A program made the position numbers and the translations under genes. From the NCBI GenBank assembly GCA_934418125.1, contig CAKRWT010000001.1, positions 62,001 to 126,000 on the forward strand: DNA of 64,000 bases. Direction: 5' to 3'. Under the pieces are notes generated by a model. The model searched no databases and had not been told where the DNA came from. It was given only the letters and a program-made list of their open reading frames with translations. This DNA comes from an uncultured Lachnospiraceae bacterium. GTDB taxonomy: Bacteria > Bacillota > Clostridia > Lachnospirales > Lachnospiraceae. Below, in pieces: positions 44,134 to 53,124 of the stretch (the stretch's first letter is position 1; every line of letters begins with the position of its first letter).

Positions 44134-44997
44134 CTACAACCATACTTTAATCTGTTCCAGATATTCGGTATATCCCGCCTGTCTGTTGGCTTCTTCCCCG
44201 ATAATCTCATGCTTTTCCAGGGATATTTTGCCTGTTGTGCCGCGCACAAACCACTCATATTCCAAATCCAGGTTCCCGATATCCAGTACACGGTATCCTT
44301 TCCGGAACAGGTCTATTGCTATAAATTTGGCAGCCACGCCTACGGATAACAGAAACATTCTGTCCTTTCCATAAGTCTCACAGGCTTCCAGAATCCTGTC
44401 GAGGGAACCATACGCATCCTTTGGCGGACAGATAATCCGCTCCACGCTGGCGGCTCTCTCAAACAGATTATTCCCAACACCGTTATGGCTTCTGGTTCCT
44501 TCCACAACTACGATATCTTTTTCTTTCCAGATATCTCTGATTTTATCAAACCAGCCGGCACAGCGTTCCTTATCCTGCGTAAAATAATAACAGCGGGAAA
44601 TAAAGGTATTGTAATAAACACGATTGGGATTACAATACTTCTCATAAGTGCCCCGGCACATGAGCAGATGGTCCCGCCAGAACTGTCTGCTTGCCTTATT
44701 GTGGTCTGAAAGTGTATCAAACACACCGGGAATGGTTACCATCAGGTCATCATAGGGATACGCCAGTATCTGCTTTAATCCTTCTGCGATTTCCGGTGCC
44801 GCCTTTTGCAGTACCAAATCCCTTCCCTTTATCATAACGATTTCGCCATCGCCAAAGCGCACCATGCTTTTTTGCGTTGTCAGCAGCTCGTCAATGGTTT
44901 CGTCAATGCTGTGCACTCTTATTCTGTTATGCAGAAGCTTCTTCTCATAGAGGAAGTACACCACTGCTCCTAAAACATCTTTTATTTTCTGCTTCAT
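44134..44997 (-). CDS. GT-D fold glycosyltransferase (SP_1767/DUF1792 type)
   Basis: 287 residues from the ATG at 44997 with TGAGGATTAAA upstream; the start at 45009 is part of that ribosome-binding site. SIDETIDELL (30-39) and MVRFGDGEIVMI (45-56) are the hallmark of the GT-D family, where the D-x-E (Asp50, Glu52) binds metal and UDP-sugar. IVVVEGTRSHNGVGNNLF near 166-183 and DRMFLLSVGVAAKFIAIDLFRKGYRVLDIGNLDLEYEW near 214-251 complete the domain. Known members act late in glycan assembly, adding glucose in streptococcal serine-rich-repeat protein glycosylation. The family call is strong. The sugar is open. Confidence 0.88.
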   Translation of the reverse strand: MKQKIKDVLGAVVYFLYEKKLLHNRIRVHSIDETIDELLTTQKSMVRFGDGEIVMIKGRDLVLQKAAPEIAEGLKQILAYPYDDLMVTIPGVFDTLSDHNKASRQFWRDHLLMCRGTYEKYCNPNRVYYNTFISRCYYFTQDKERCAGWFDKIRDIWKEKDIVVVEGTRSHNGVGNNLFERAASVERIICPPKDAYGSLDRILEACETYGKDRMFLLSVGVAAKFIAIDLFRKGYRVLDIGNLDLEYEWFVRGTTGKISLEKHEIIGEEANRQAGYTEYLEQIKVWL

Positions 44998-45031
44998 TTT
45001 AATCCTCATTTATGAGTACTGCCGTTCCTCA

Positions 45032-46180
45032 TCAATACAGGTTTTCCTTTTTGATTTTATCTGCCATCTGCAGAATACTCTCATAATATTGCCTGAAATT
45101 ATATTTTTCTTTCAGGGCTCTGTATCCTGTTGCCCCCATGGCTTTCATCCGCTCCCTGTCCGAAAGCATTTCGTCCATCTTTTGTTCCAAGTCTTCCTTA
45201 TCGCAGTCTTTGAACTGATAGCCGTTTACGCCATCCTCCACATAGCAGGCAGTGCCGTTGGTGTCGCTGCATATTACCGGCAGGGAATAGCTCATTGCCT
45301 CTAACTGGGAGATAGATGCCATTTCTCTTGTGCTCGGAATCACGAAAAGGTCTGCTTTCAGATACTCTTCTTCCATCCGGCTCCGTTCCACATTGGTTTT
45401 GACCGTTACCAGGTCTTCCAGACCATTGGCTTTGCGGTATTCCAGAACCTGTCCATGATACTCTTTCTGAAAATGGGTGGTTGCCTCCCCTATCAGGGTA
45501 AGGTGCACCGGATATTTCTGTGCCAGCTCTTTTACGGTTTCCATCATCATTATATGATGTTTCCGGATTTCGTACTTGCCGATACACAGAATATGAATCG
45601 TGCCATCTTTGAAATAAGTTCTCTCCTCCGGGGCTTTCCGGGGATTGATAACGAAAGGCACGAAATAATCGTTCGGTTTCACACTGGTTCCGGGTTTCTT
45701 TTTCCCAAGAACCGGGGTCATACGCACCTTAGGGGATACCTTGTTAACCAGCCGGTGGGCAAAATCCGTCTTTACAGGTTCCGACCACAGTGGCGTCTGG
45801 TTGTATAAAATACAAGGATACCCTTTTCGTCTGCATACCAGATATGCCACAATGGAATACATGGATTTTTCCCGCAATATGACAACATCCGGGTTAAAAT
45901 CACGAATCACCTTCTTTAGTTTTCCAACAGGTGGAAAACCATGCTGAATTCGATATACAATTGCCTCCGGATTCTTCCTGTGAATCACATGTACATACAG
46001 ATAATCTATCAGCCGGTAAAGTGGTGAATAGCCTAATACAACAGGCTTCACACAACTGTAGTCTTCTATAATAGCAGTATAATGGCTGATGAAGCAGACT
46101 TCATCGCCATGGTCTTTCAAATCCTGCATAATATCCATTTGGTTGGTATGATATCTCGGTGCTACATATAGAAATCTCAT
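45032..46180 (-). CDS. Glycosyltransferase family 4 (GT-B)
   Basis: 382 residues from the ATG at 46180 with GAGGG six bases upstream. The frame extends 58 codons further but that part lies in an intergenic stretch and the end of the acyltransferase gene and has no GT-like sequence. MRFLYVAPRYHTNQMDIMQDL opens the acceptor domain. The donor half has IHILCIGKYEIRKHHIMMMETV near 201-222, LTLIGEATTHF, and ADLFVIPSTREMASISQLEAMSYSLPVICSD near 281-311, where S-x-x-E is shortened compared with the E-x7-E motif. No membrane helix. Specificity unknown. Confidence 0.84.
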   Translation of the reverse strand: MRFLYVAPRYHTNQMDIMQDLKDHGDEVCFISHYTAIIEDYSCVKPVVLGYSPLYRLIDYLYVHVIHRKNPEAIVYRIQHGFPPVGKLKKVIRDFNPDVVILREKSMYSIVAYLVCRRKGYPCILYNQTPLWSEPVKTDFAHRLVNKVSPKVRMTPVLGKKKPGTSVKPNDYFVPFVINPRKAPEERTYFKDGTIHILCIGKYEIRKHHIMMMETVKELAQKYPVHLTLIGEATTHFQKEYHGQVLEYRKANGLEDLVTVKTNVERSRMEEEYLKADLFVIPSTREMASISQLEAMSYSLPVICSDTNGTACYVEDGVNGYQFKDCDKEDLEQKMDEMLSDRERMKAMGATGYRALKEKYNFRQYYESILQMADKIKKENLY

Positions 46181-46185
46181 TTTAC

Positions 46186-46225
46186 CCTCATTTCTGCGCA
46201 CGTTCTTTGCGCATACCGAGTTTGT
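46186..46225 (-). repeat. Short repeated leader-like element, copy 1 (encodes MRKERAQK)
   Basis: On the minus strand this 40-base stretch reads through ATGCGCAAAGAACGTGCGCA to a TGA stop (46188-46190), giving the octapeptide MRKERAQK, and ends in the GAGG ribosome-binding site of the GT4 gene. A second copy with four mismatches and one indel lies at 53125-53163, again just before a gene start. Two of the differences are synonymous third-base changes in the octapeptide. No ribosome-binding site precedes this copy and an in-frame TGA lies shortly upstream, so it is probably a remnant. Confidence 0.6.
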
Positions 46226-46263
46226 GTCAAGTGAGTGCAGACTGCACATCGAAACCACTTTAG

Positions 46264-47289
46264 TCAGCCTTTCCGGGCAAGGTGCTTCCAGGCAGTGGTT
46301 ACTGCTGCCGCCAACAGGCAGGTTACTGCAAATGCCAGGAACGGATTGAGCCATCCCATAATTCCATCCGGCACGATTCCCAGTCTCTGTTCTCCCAGCT
46401 GGATGCTCTTAATGACTGCAACCTGCAAAATATAGATAAGAGAGGCATTGGCATCGATAAATGCCAGCCATTTCTCCGTTGTTTTCCCTGTCCGTTCTGT
46501 CCTGGTCTCTTTTCCGGTTACATACACAAAGGCTGTGATGGCAAGAAGCATTGTACTAAGATACAACTCTGCATCCGGTATCAGCCAGGCTTCCAGAATG
46601 CCGGTTATGGCACAGACTGCCATGATACAGCACAGCACCTTTTGGGAAATTCTGATTGGCTCTTCTTTTCCCTCCCCTGTTTTCTGCGCTTTCAGCAGAT
46701 ATCCCAGGAAGAAAAAGGGAAGCCCGCAAAACAGCCAGTTACGCACATAGGGAATCTGCAGATTATGTCCCAGTGCGGCTGCCACCTCTCCCAACAGGAG
46801 ATTGCCTGCCAGTAACAACAGGGCTCCCACCTTCAGGAATCCCGTTTTTTCCTTTCCTGCCATCAGGAAAAGTACCACATAACAATACAGTAATGCCCCC
46901 AGAAACCACAGGTGTCCCCGAAGGGGTGTTTCATTAAAAAGAAGGAACACCAGAATCTTTTTCCAATGGAATACCTCCATCAGCCAGTCTGTCACATTCT
47001 CCCCGGTCAGCACAAGATATATCATATCCCATAGCAAATAGAATAGATTAGCTGCGATGACCAGCCATAAAATATGCCGGATACGTTTTCTTATCTTCTC
47101 TACGGAAATATGGTAACTGTAAAATCCCGCTATCAGGAAAAACACAGGCACTCCGAAAGATGCTGCTCCCCGGACAACCTCTCCTGTCTTTCCCGGAAAT
47201 TTACAGTGAATCAAAAAAACCGCGATGACAGAGAACATTTTCAGGCAGTTAATTGCCTGATTCCTCTCCTGTTTTGTTGCTTTGTCCAT
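46264..47289 (-). CDS. Acyltransferase family 3 membrane protein (probable O-acetyltransferase)
   Basis: 341 residues with about ten hydrophobic helices. INCLKMFSVIAVFLIHCKF (13-31) carries the conserved His of the acyltransferase-3 family, and RGAASFGVPVFFLIAGFYSY near 39-58 is the next diagnostic block. RKRIRHILW follows as the conserved basic loop. Members such as OacA/WcjG-type proteins acetylate sugars of surface polysaccharides across the membrane. Length is usual for the short form without SGNH domain. AAGGCAGC precedes the ATG. The acetylated sugar is unknown. Confidence 0.88.
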   Translation of the reverse strand: MDKATKQERNQAINCLKMFSVIAVFLIHCKFPGKTGEVVRGAASFGVPVFFLIAGFYSYHISVEKIRKRIRHILWLVIAANLFYLLWDMIYLVLTGENVTDWLMEVFHWKKILVFLLFNETPLRGHLWFLGALLYCYVVLFLMAGKEKTGFLKVGALLLLAGNLLLGEVAAALGHNLQIPYVRNWLFCGLPFFFLGYLLKAQKTGEGKEEPIRISQKVLCCIMAVCAITGILEAWLIPDAELYLSTMLLAITAFVYVTGKETRTERTGKTTEKWLAFIDANASLIYILQVAVIKSIQLGEQRLGIVPDGIMGWLNPFLAFAVTCLLAAAVTTAWKHLARKG

Positions 47290-47317
47290 ATCTGCTGCCT
47301 TTTCCTGTCATCCGGGT

Positions 47318-48337
47318 CTATTTATCAGACTGTGCCTCCGGAATAAACTTATTCTCCTTCAAACTGTACTTGCCACCCTTTAAGAACTTATGCTTCACAA
47401 CCCACCAGCCGGGCACCCAGATATACTTATGCATTGCCGGGGAGGCGGAACCAATCATCCAGCAGTTCCGGTCACACTTCTTCGTACATTCGCGCACCTG
47501 TTTTGCCTGCTCGGAATTCCACAGCTCTTCCCAGGTCTGCTCTTTTAAGTTGCCCATAACGGCTTTCTGCGCCATCCCGTTACAGGGGATAACATCGCAG
47601 AATGGGTCGATGAAAAAGGCATTCTTGGACATGTCACAGGGAAGCAGTCTCTTATTGCCATAAATATAATTAATCAGTCCATGGTTAAAATAAGCACGGA
47701 ACCACTTCTTCGGAGATTTACTCTTCAGAAGCTCATTGATGAGTTTCTCAAAATTCTGTGCCACCTTGTATTTGTCATCAATCTTATTATCCGTTTTGCG
47801 GAAATAGAAGGAATTGTGGAGGGTTGCTGTGGCAAACTCCATTCCCATATCGTTTGCAATATCATAAAGAGGCACTAAATCCTCACAGTTCATATCCTGC
47901 ACAGTCATACCAAAGCCCACATCAGGATGTCCCATTTCTACCAGTGTCTTTAAGGTCTTATAGCCCCGGTTGAAGCCATCCGGAATCCCGCGGATTTTAT
48001 CATTGGTTTCCTGTAAGCCTTCAATACTGATACGGATTCCCACCTTGGGGAATTCCTTACAAAGCGCGATAATCCGGTCTGTAAAGTAGCCGTTTGTAGA
48101 AATGACAATCCGGTCAGATTTCTTGTACAGTTCTCTGACAATATCCGGGATATCCTGACGGATAAAGGGTTCCCCGCCGGTAATATTGGTAAACGCCATC
48201 TCCGGCAGTTTCTTAATATCCTCTAAGGTAATTTCCTCATCCGGTCTGGTAGGGTCTTTAAAACAGTCGCACATATTACAGCGCGCATTACATCTATAGG
48301 TCACAATGACAGTTCCATATAAGGTTCTTCTTGCCAT
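47318..48337 (-). CDS. Radical SAM protein with SPASM-like C-terminus
   Basis: 339 residues. YRCNARCNMCDC has the CxxxCxxC cluster (Cys16, Cys20, Cys23) that binds the 4Fe-4S cluster, followed by ITGGEPFIRQDIPDIV (GGEP binds SAM), VISTNGYF and VGIRISIEGLQETNDKIRG. The C-terminus has clustered cysteines (LLPCDM, DPFCDVIPCNG, VRECTKKCDRNCW) as in SPASM-type auxiliary cluster domains. Such enzymes occur in peptide maturation and, more rarely, in sugar modification. No precursor peptide gene is next to it. In this locus a radical change of a sugar (epimerisation, dehydration) or of a protein acceptor is possible. GGAGATG is the ribosome-binding site. Substrate unknown. Confidence 0.87.
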   Translation of the reverse strand: MARRTLYGTVIVTYRCNARCNMCDCFKDPTRPDEEITLEDIKKLPEMAFTNITGGEPFIRQDIPDIVRELYKKSDRIVISTNGYFTDRIIALCKEFPKVGIRISIEGLQETNDKIRGIPDGFNRGYKTLKTLVEMGHPDVGFGMTVQDMNCEDLVPLYDIANDMGMEFATATLHNSFYFRKTDNKIDDKYKVAQNFEKLINELLKSKSPKKWFRAYFNHGLINYIYGNKRLLPCDMSKNAFFIDPFCDVIPCNGMAQKAVMGNLKEQTWEELWNSEQAKQVRECTKKCDRNCWMIGSASPAMHKYIWVPGWWVVKHKFLKGGKYSLKENKFIPEAQSDK

Positions 48338-48353
48338 CTGTTATCATCTCCAT

Positions 48354-49574
48354 TTAAAATTTTTGTTGATATATCTTTTCTATTTTATCACAATATGTCT
48401 CTGCTGTGTCAAAATTTATATTCTTACAGTTCTGGGCATATTTCCCACATAAATCGGGCTGATTCCAAAGCCCTTCAATATGTCTTGTCAGTTCTTCCAC
48501 ATCACCGCCACGGAACAGTTCTCCGGTCACACCTGCCTGCACCAGCTCCCCGGAGCCTCCCAAATCAGAAACCAGCACCGGTGTCCCGTACATCTGTGAT
48601 TCCATCACGGAAAAAGGACAGTTTTCGTACCATTCGGACGGATATACGCTGAACCTCGCTCCTGCAATGAGCTTTTTCAGGGCTTCCCCTGTCACAAAGC
48701 CTCGGTTTTCTACATTTTTTACCTGATTTACCTCTTCTTCCAGAGGACCTGTCCCCGCAAAGACAAAGGGTATCTGTGGCAATGCCCGGCATGCTTCCAA
48801 CAGGGTTTTTGTCCCCTTTTCTTCCGCAAACCGTCCGAAATAAACTACATAATCTCTGCTGCGGCTTGTTTCATCCTGCATTTTACCCACTGCCTCTGCA
48901 TCGATAAAGTTATGCAGTGCCACGGTCTTTTCTGCCAGCATAGGGTTAGTATCCAACTGGTTTTTCATAAACTCACTGGGGCAGATAATGGTATCCACCA
49001 GTCCGTAGGTTTTCCGTCTGGCATAATAGTTTGCTTCTATCGTTCCCAGCATACTCTTGACGCGGGAATTATGGATACAGCGGTTCTTACTGCACTGTTT
49101 AAAGTCTCCGCCCCGACAGGCAAAGCATATCCTGCCGCTTGATGGAATCCGCATCATGTGATTGGGGCATACCCACTGGTAATCATGGGCAGTAAAGATG
49201 ATGGGGATATGTCTGCCCGCCTTTTTTTCATAATCCTTGATGGCATAAATGATGGACGGCGTCAGCTGAAAGTTGATATTGTTCAGATGTACCACATCGG
49301 GTTGAAAATCCGCCAGTACCAGTCCTATCTTCTTCTTCGCCTCCCTGGAATAAATAATGCGGAACGGATACAGAAGCTTCTGCCATTTACTGCCATGGAA
49401 ATCCATGTTATTGGTGTACACCTGGGCATGGTTTCCCACGATTCGTCCTTCATGCTCCATGCCAAAATACTGTACCTCATGTCCCTTTTTCTCCAGGGCT
49501 TCCCCCAGCTTGAAAATATAAGTCTCTGACCCGCCATTGGGATAGAGAAATTTATTAACCATCAATACTTTCAT
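48354..49574 (-). CDS. Glycosyltransferase family 4 (GT-B)
   Basis: 406 residues. MKVLMVNKFLYPNGGSETYIFKLGEALEKKGHEVQYFG is a typical GT4 acceptor-domain start. A cysteine-containing insert (WVCPNHMMRIPSSGRICFACRGGDFKQCSKNRC split over about 131-165) is common in the capsular GT4 group that includes EpsD/F-like proteins and may bind a structural metal. The donor half has YVVYFGRFAEEKGTKTLLEACRAL near 245-268, PFVFAGTGPLEEEV and SVYPSEWYENCPFSVMESQMYGTPVLVSD near 313-341. Soluble. It lies between the radical SAM gene and the GT26-GT4 fusion. Sugar unknown. Confidence 0.88.
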   Translation of the reverse strand: MKVLMVNKFLYPNGGSETYIFKLGEALEKKGHEVQYFGMEHEGRIVGNHAQVYTNNMDFHGSKWQKLLYPFRIIYSREAKKKIGLVLADFQPDVVHLNNINFQLTPSIIYAIKDYEKKAGRHIPIIFTAHDYQWVCPNHMMRIPSSGRICFACRGGDFKQCSKNRCIHNSRVKSMLGTIEANYYARRKTYGLVDTIICPSEFMKNQLDTNPMLAEKTVALHNFIDAEAVGKMQDETSRSRDYVVYFGRFAEEKGTKTLLEACRALPQIPFVFAGTGPLEEEVNQVKNVENRGFVTGEALKKLIAGARFSVYPSEWYENCPFSVMESQMYGTPVLVSDLGGSGELVQAGVTGELFRGGDVEELTRHIEGLWNQPDLCGKYAQNCKNINFDTAETYCDKIEKIYQQKF

Positions 49575-49588
49575 ACGTTGCCCCGTTC

Positions 49589-51502
49589 TTACTTTTTGTC
49601 TTTCTGTTTCCGATATAGCGCAAGTGTTTCGTCCACGACTTCGTCCCAGTTATATTTTCCGCAGATGTAGTCTGCGCTGTGGCTCTGGTATTTTTCTACC
49701 ACTTCCGGATGTTCTATCAGATATGCCAGTTGTCTGTGCAGGTCTGCCACATCGCCCTTTTTAAAGTGCAGGGCATTTTCTTCCACCACTTCTGTATTCT
49801 CCGGAATATCGCTTACCAGACAGCAGTTGCCATAGCTCATCGCCTCTAAGAGGCTCAGTGCCATGCCTTCTACGTCACTGGGCAGCACAAAGGCATAGGC
49901 ATTGGAATACAGTTCTTCCAGCAGCTGCCCCTGGACAAAGTCTGTCATAATCACTCGTTTGTCTTTGGCTGCCATCTGGTGAATCTGCTCCATATACTCC
50001 ACTGCCTGGCTGTTTCCACCGGCAATGACGAGCTTTTTGTCCGTCTTTAATGTCTCATAAGCTTCAATCAGATAATGAAGTCCCTTCTCCGGCACGATTC
50101 TTGCCAGAAACAGGATATAGCCGTCCTTTTCCAGCCCATACTTTTGCCGGATGCAATTCGCTTCCCTTTTTTCCGGGCGGTTAATGCCGTTGGGAATATA
50201 GGTTACTTCCCTATGGTAAGTATCGGCAAAATACTGTTTTACATTCTCGGACAGTACGATGACTTCGTCTGCATATTTTGCCGCCATTTTCTCTCCGAAT
50301 TTAATTACATAGGAGGCAAAATTGCCCCATTTTGCCCGCTGCCAGTCCAACCCGTGAATCGTTACCACCAGCCGTTTATGGAACAGCTTCGGTATCCACA
50401 GCATGGCACAGGGTCCTTCTGCGTGATAATGCAGTACGTCATAATGGGTAAACAATGCCCGCAGCGTAGCGAGAAAAGAATAGACAATGGCGTTTAAGCT
50501 GCTGCGCTTAAAGGTGGGGATAATCCGCACCCGGACTCCCTTGTAATACCGTCTGCCCTTCCAGCCGTACTCATCATCATATTTCTTACCGGAAACGTGA
50601 TGTCCGTAGCGGTTATAGGCATCTACCCGATGTCCCTTTTCCACCATCCGCACTGCCAGTTCTTCTACGACGATTTCCACGCCGCCTTCCCTGGAGGGGA
50701 TTCTCTTATGACCAATCATGGCAATGTGCATGCCCTTTCCCCTGGCTTTGCGAATCTCCCGGCTCTCCTTATGGACATGGTACAGGAACGCAAAATTCGT
50801 ATTCACGTACCGCGGGAACATTCTTCCGGGGTCCTGAGTAATACGATACACCCATTCCAGGCACAGCTTCTGCATCCACATAGGAGCCCGCTTGGTGGTT
50901 CCTGCAATAAAATCAAAGGCTGCCCCTACTCCCAGCATCAGTCCGTTTACCTTATGCTGGTGTTCGTACATCCATTTTTCCTGCTTGGGTGCCCCCAGTG
51001 CCACCCAGATAAAATCAGCCCCACTGGCATTGATTCTGTCGATAATCTCCTGGTCTTCCTCCGGGGTAAGCGGACGGAACGGCGGAGAATACATGCCTGC
51101 TATCTGTAATTTCGGGAATCGTTCCAACAGTACCTTTTTCAGCTGTGTCAGGGTCTTGTCTGTACTGCCATAGAAATAATGGGTATAGCCCTTTTCCTGG
51201 GATAATTCCAGAATCGCCGGCATCAAATCCGGTCCCGGTACTCTCCGTGCCTCGCTATAGCCCCGCTTTCTGCTGACGATGGACAGAGGCTGCCCGTCCG
51301 GCAATGCCATGGCTCCGCTGTTTTGCACCTTCCGGTACTCCTCATCCCGATATGCCATCACGGTAGTATGCACATTGGAAACACAGATATAGTCTCCTTT
51401 TAACTGTTCCAGATTCTCCGTAATGTAACGGATGGTTTTATCCATGTCCGTGACATTGATTTTCGTTTTTAAGATTTCACAATACTGTAATTGTTCCTTC
51501 AT
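49589..51502 (-). CDS. Bifunctional fusion: GT26 (WecG/TagA/CpsF) domain + GT4 domain
   Basis: 637 residues. Residues 1 to about 250 are a full GT26 domain: VSNVHTTVMAY near 42-52, ALPDGQPLSIVSRKRG near 66-81, YFYGSTDKTL near 109-118 and WVALGAPKQEKWMYE near 170-184. From about 262 a complete GT4 protein starts (MHIAMIGHKRIPSREGGVEIVVEELA), with YILFLARIVPEKGLHYLIEAY near 465-485 and FVLPSDVEGMALSLLEAMSYGNCCLVSD near 555-582. The two together should add two successive sugars; TagA-like enzymes transfer ManNAc (or a related sugar) to polyprenyl-PP-GlcNAc. Usually these are separate genes. AAAGGG lies before the ATG. No frame break is seen at the junction. Confidence 0.9.
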   Translation of the reverse strand: MKEQLQYCEILKTKINVTDMDKTIRYITENLEQLKGDYICVSNVHTTVMAYRDEEYRKVQNSGAMALPDGQPLSIVSRKRGYSEARRVPGPDLMPAILELSQEKGYTHYFYGSTDKTLTQLKKVLLERFPKLQIAGMYSPPFRPLTPEEDQEIIDRINASGADFIWVALGAPKQEKWMYEHQHKVNGLMLGVGAAFDFIAGTTKRAPMWMQKLCLEWVYRITQDPGRMFPRYVNTNFAFLYHVHKESREIRKARGKGMHIAMIGHKRIPSREGGVEIVVEELAVRMVEKGHRVDAYNRYGHHVSGKKYDDEYGWKGRRYYKGVRVRIIPTFKRSSLNAIVYSFLATLRALFTHYDVLHYHAEGPCAMLWIPKLFHKRLVVTIHGLDWQRAKWGNFASYVIKFGEKMAAKYADEVIVLSENVKQYFADTYHREVTYIPNGINRPEKREANCIRQKYGLEKDGYILFLARIVPEKGLHYLIEAYETLKTDKKLVIAGGNSQAVEYMEQIHQMAAKDKRVIMTDFVQGQLLEELYSNAYAFVLPSDVEGMALSLLEAMSYGNCCLVSDIPENTEVVEENALHFKKGDVADLHRQLAYLIEHPEVVEKYQSHSADYICGKYNWDEVVDETLALYRKQKDKK

Positions 51503-51525
51503 TTTCTAACCCTTTATGGTAACTT

Positions 51526-53118
51526 TTAGCCTTCTGCTTTCCTGTTATCGTGTTTTTGTTGCCACGCCACGGCACCTGTCAAAAGCACCGCTCCGGCAAA
51601 ACCGCCTAACAATACACTGCCCGTATAATACCGGACGGTTTCCAGCGTTACCGCCTTGCCTGTCACAAGCTGCATAGGCGTGTCGCCATCTACATAATTC
51701 ATAACCACATACCCTTCATAAGCCGGGTCGTCTTCGCTTTCCAGATAATAGGAGGTTTCTTCCAGCCCGTCCGTATAAAACCGGGGAATCACATAACCTT
51801 CCGGCTGTTCATGCAGCAGGGCACACAGAAGTCCACCTGCCACGGCACCTGCCAGAACACCCGCTATCACCGGTAATTTCCGTTCTTTCCAAATCCGGCG
51901 GACCTGCTCCATCCCTTTATCCGGCAGCCCTGCAAAAGGAACTTCCACCCGTTTTCCCTGTAACCCGGGGAAAAGCCCGTACTCCTCTGCCCCTTCCTTC
52001 TGACGGAACAGCAAAGCCCCCAGGAAAATCAAGGTAATATTCTTAAAGGAAGTATTAAACAATAAAGGTTCTGTCCATCCTGCTGCCAGGAAGCATACCA
52101 GAATCACCAGTTCTCTGGTGCGCTGCTTATGGGAGGCATCTGCCACCAGAATGAAATAACCAAGCATGATTACTCCAAAGGTAATGATGCCATAATTTAC
52201 AAATCCCCATACATAGGAATTATCCATCGTCATGGAGGACTGCACAATCTGGGAAATATCCATCCCAAACAGACTGGTATATTCCGGCACCAGGAACTGT
52301 CTTGCCAGCCATATCCTGGTATTCAGGATAAAGTTCAGCTTCTGGATATACCCGGTTATCCGCGGTGCAAACAACGCCAGCGGCAGCACAAAGGACAAGA
52401 CCAGACACACCGGCAGTACCAGATTTGCCACTGCCTTTTCCAATATCCAGAACTTCGGCCGGATTCTGACATACAGGCACCCAATCAGTAACAGTGTCAC
52501 AATCCCGAATCCGGTATAACTGATGGAATAGAGAAATACCAGTCCATTTCCTATCATTAAGTACAGGAAATGACGGAATTTCAGGTTATCCCCTAACTCA
52601 TACAGGATAAAAGCACACAATGCCAGATAGGTAATATGCAGGATATTGGGATGGGTAAAGCCCAGGCTCCACCGGAAAATATGTCCCAGTCCCAGCTTGG
52701 CATGCACCCGGTAAACCGTATGCTCCAGCCGGAAAAAGTGAAACGCACTTAACAAAATAGCGCAGACCGACCAGACCCACAAGCCCACATGGAATACTTT
52801 CTTCACGGAAATGTTCTTCATGCCCAGCACCAGAAATGCCAGGAATAAAATCCCCCGCTCCCTGGATTCATAATAGGTAATGGCTGTCAGCAGCAGTAAG
52901 ATTCCCTGCATTACCCACTGCTTCTTCGTATAAGGGGTAATGACAATCTTCGCGATACCACAGACAAATGCTGCCAGCGTCAACAGTTCAAATGCCTTCT
53001 GTCCCTCATAAAATCCAAGTCCCTTGGTTATCGAAAGCAGGATAAAGAAACCAAAGAAGAACAGTTCTTCCAACGAAATATTCTCTTTTCCTTCCTGCCA
53101 TACTGCTGCCTGTTTCAT
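51526..53118 (-). CDS. Wzy-like polysaccharide polymerase with Wzz-like C-terminal membrane hairpin
   Basis: 530 residues from the ATG at 53118, which has TGAGGATTACT upstream (an ATG at 53130 overlaps that site). Ten to eleven helices fill the first 375 residues, with RWSLGFTHPNILHITYLALCAFILYEL near 146-172, the H-P-N motif seen in many O-antigen polymerases, and a large outside loop after it. From about 415 a second part follows: helix (KLPVIAGVLAGAVAGGLLCALL), about 70 outside residues with YYLESEDDPAYEGYVVMNYVDG, and another helix before a basic end. This helix-loop-helix is laid out like the ends of chain-length regulators, so polymerase and regulator may be joined. The combination is inferred from layout. 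Confidence 0.75.
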   Translation of the reverse strand: MKQAAVWQEGKENISLEELFFFGFFILLSITKGLGFYEGQKAFELLTLAAFVCGIAKIVITPYTKKQWVMQGILLLLTAITYYESRERGILFLAFLVLGMKNISVKKVFHVGLWVWSVCAILLSAFHFFRLEHTVYRVHAKLGLGHIFRWSLGFTHPNILHITYLALCAFILYELGDNLKFRHFLYLMIGNGLVFLYSISYTGFGIVTLLLIGCLYVRIRPKFWILEKAVANLVLPVCLVLSFVLPLALFAPRITGYIQKLNFILNTRIWLARQFLVPEYTSLFGMDISQIVQSSMTMDNSYVWGFVNYGIITFGVIMLGYFILVADASHKQRTRELVILVCFLAAGWTEPLLFNTSFKNITLIFLGALLFRQKEGAEEYGLFPGLQGKRVEVPFAGLPDKGMEQVRRIWKERKLPVIAGVLAGAVAGGLLCALLHEQPEGYVIPRFYTDGLEETSYYLESEDDPAYEGYVVMNYVDGDTPMQLVTGKAVTLETVRYYTGSVLLGGFAGAVLLTGAVAWQQKHDNRKAEG

Positions 53119-53124
53119 AGTAAT

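Noticed and set aside
46235..46247. Perfect GTGCAG-A-CTGCAC palindrome in the gap before the GT4 gene
   Set aside because: A one-base centre cannot form a hairpin loop, no regulator gene or second copy nearby supports an operator, and short palindromes are expected by chance.
45032..46354. N-terminal extension of 58 codons on the GT4 gene
   Set aside because: It covers the intergenic stretch and the end of the acyltransferase gene and has no GT likeness. The ATG at 46180 has a good ribosome-binding site and the usual GT4 start.
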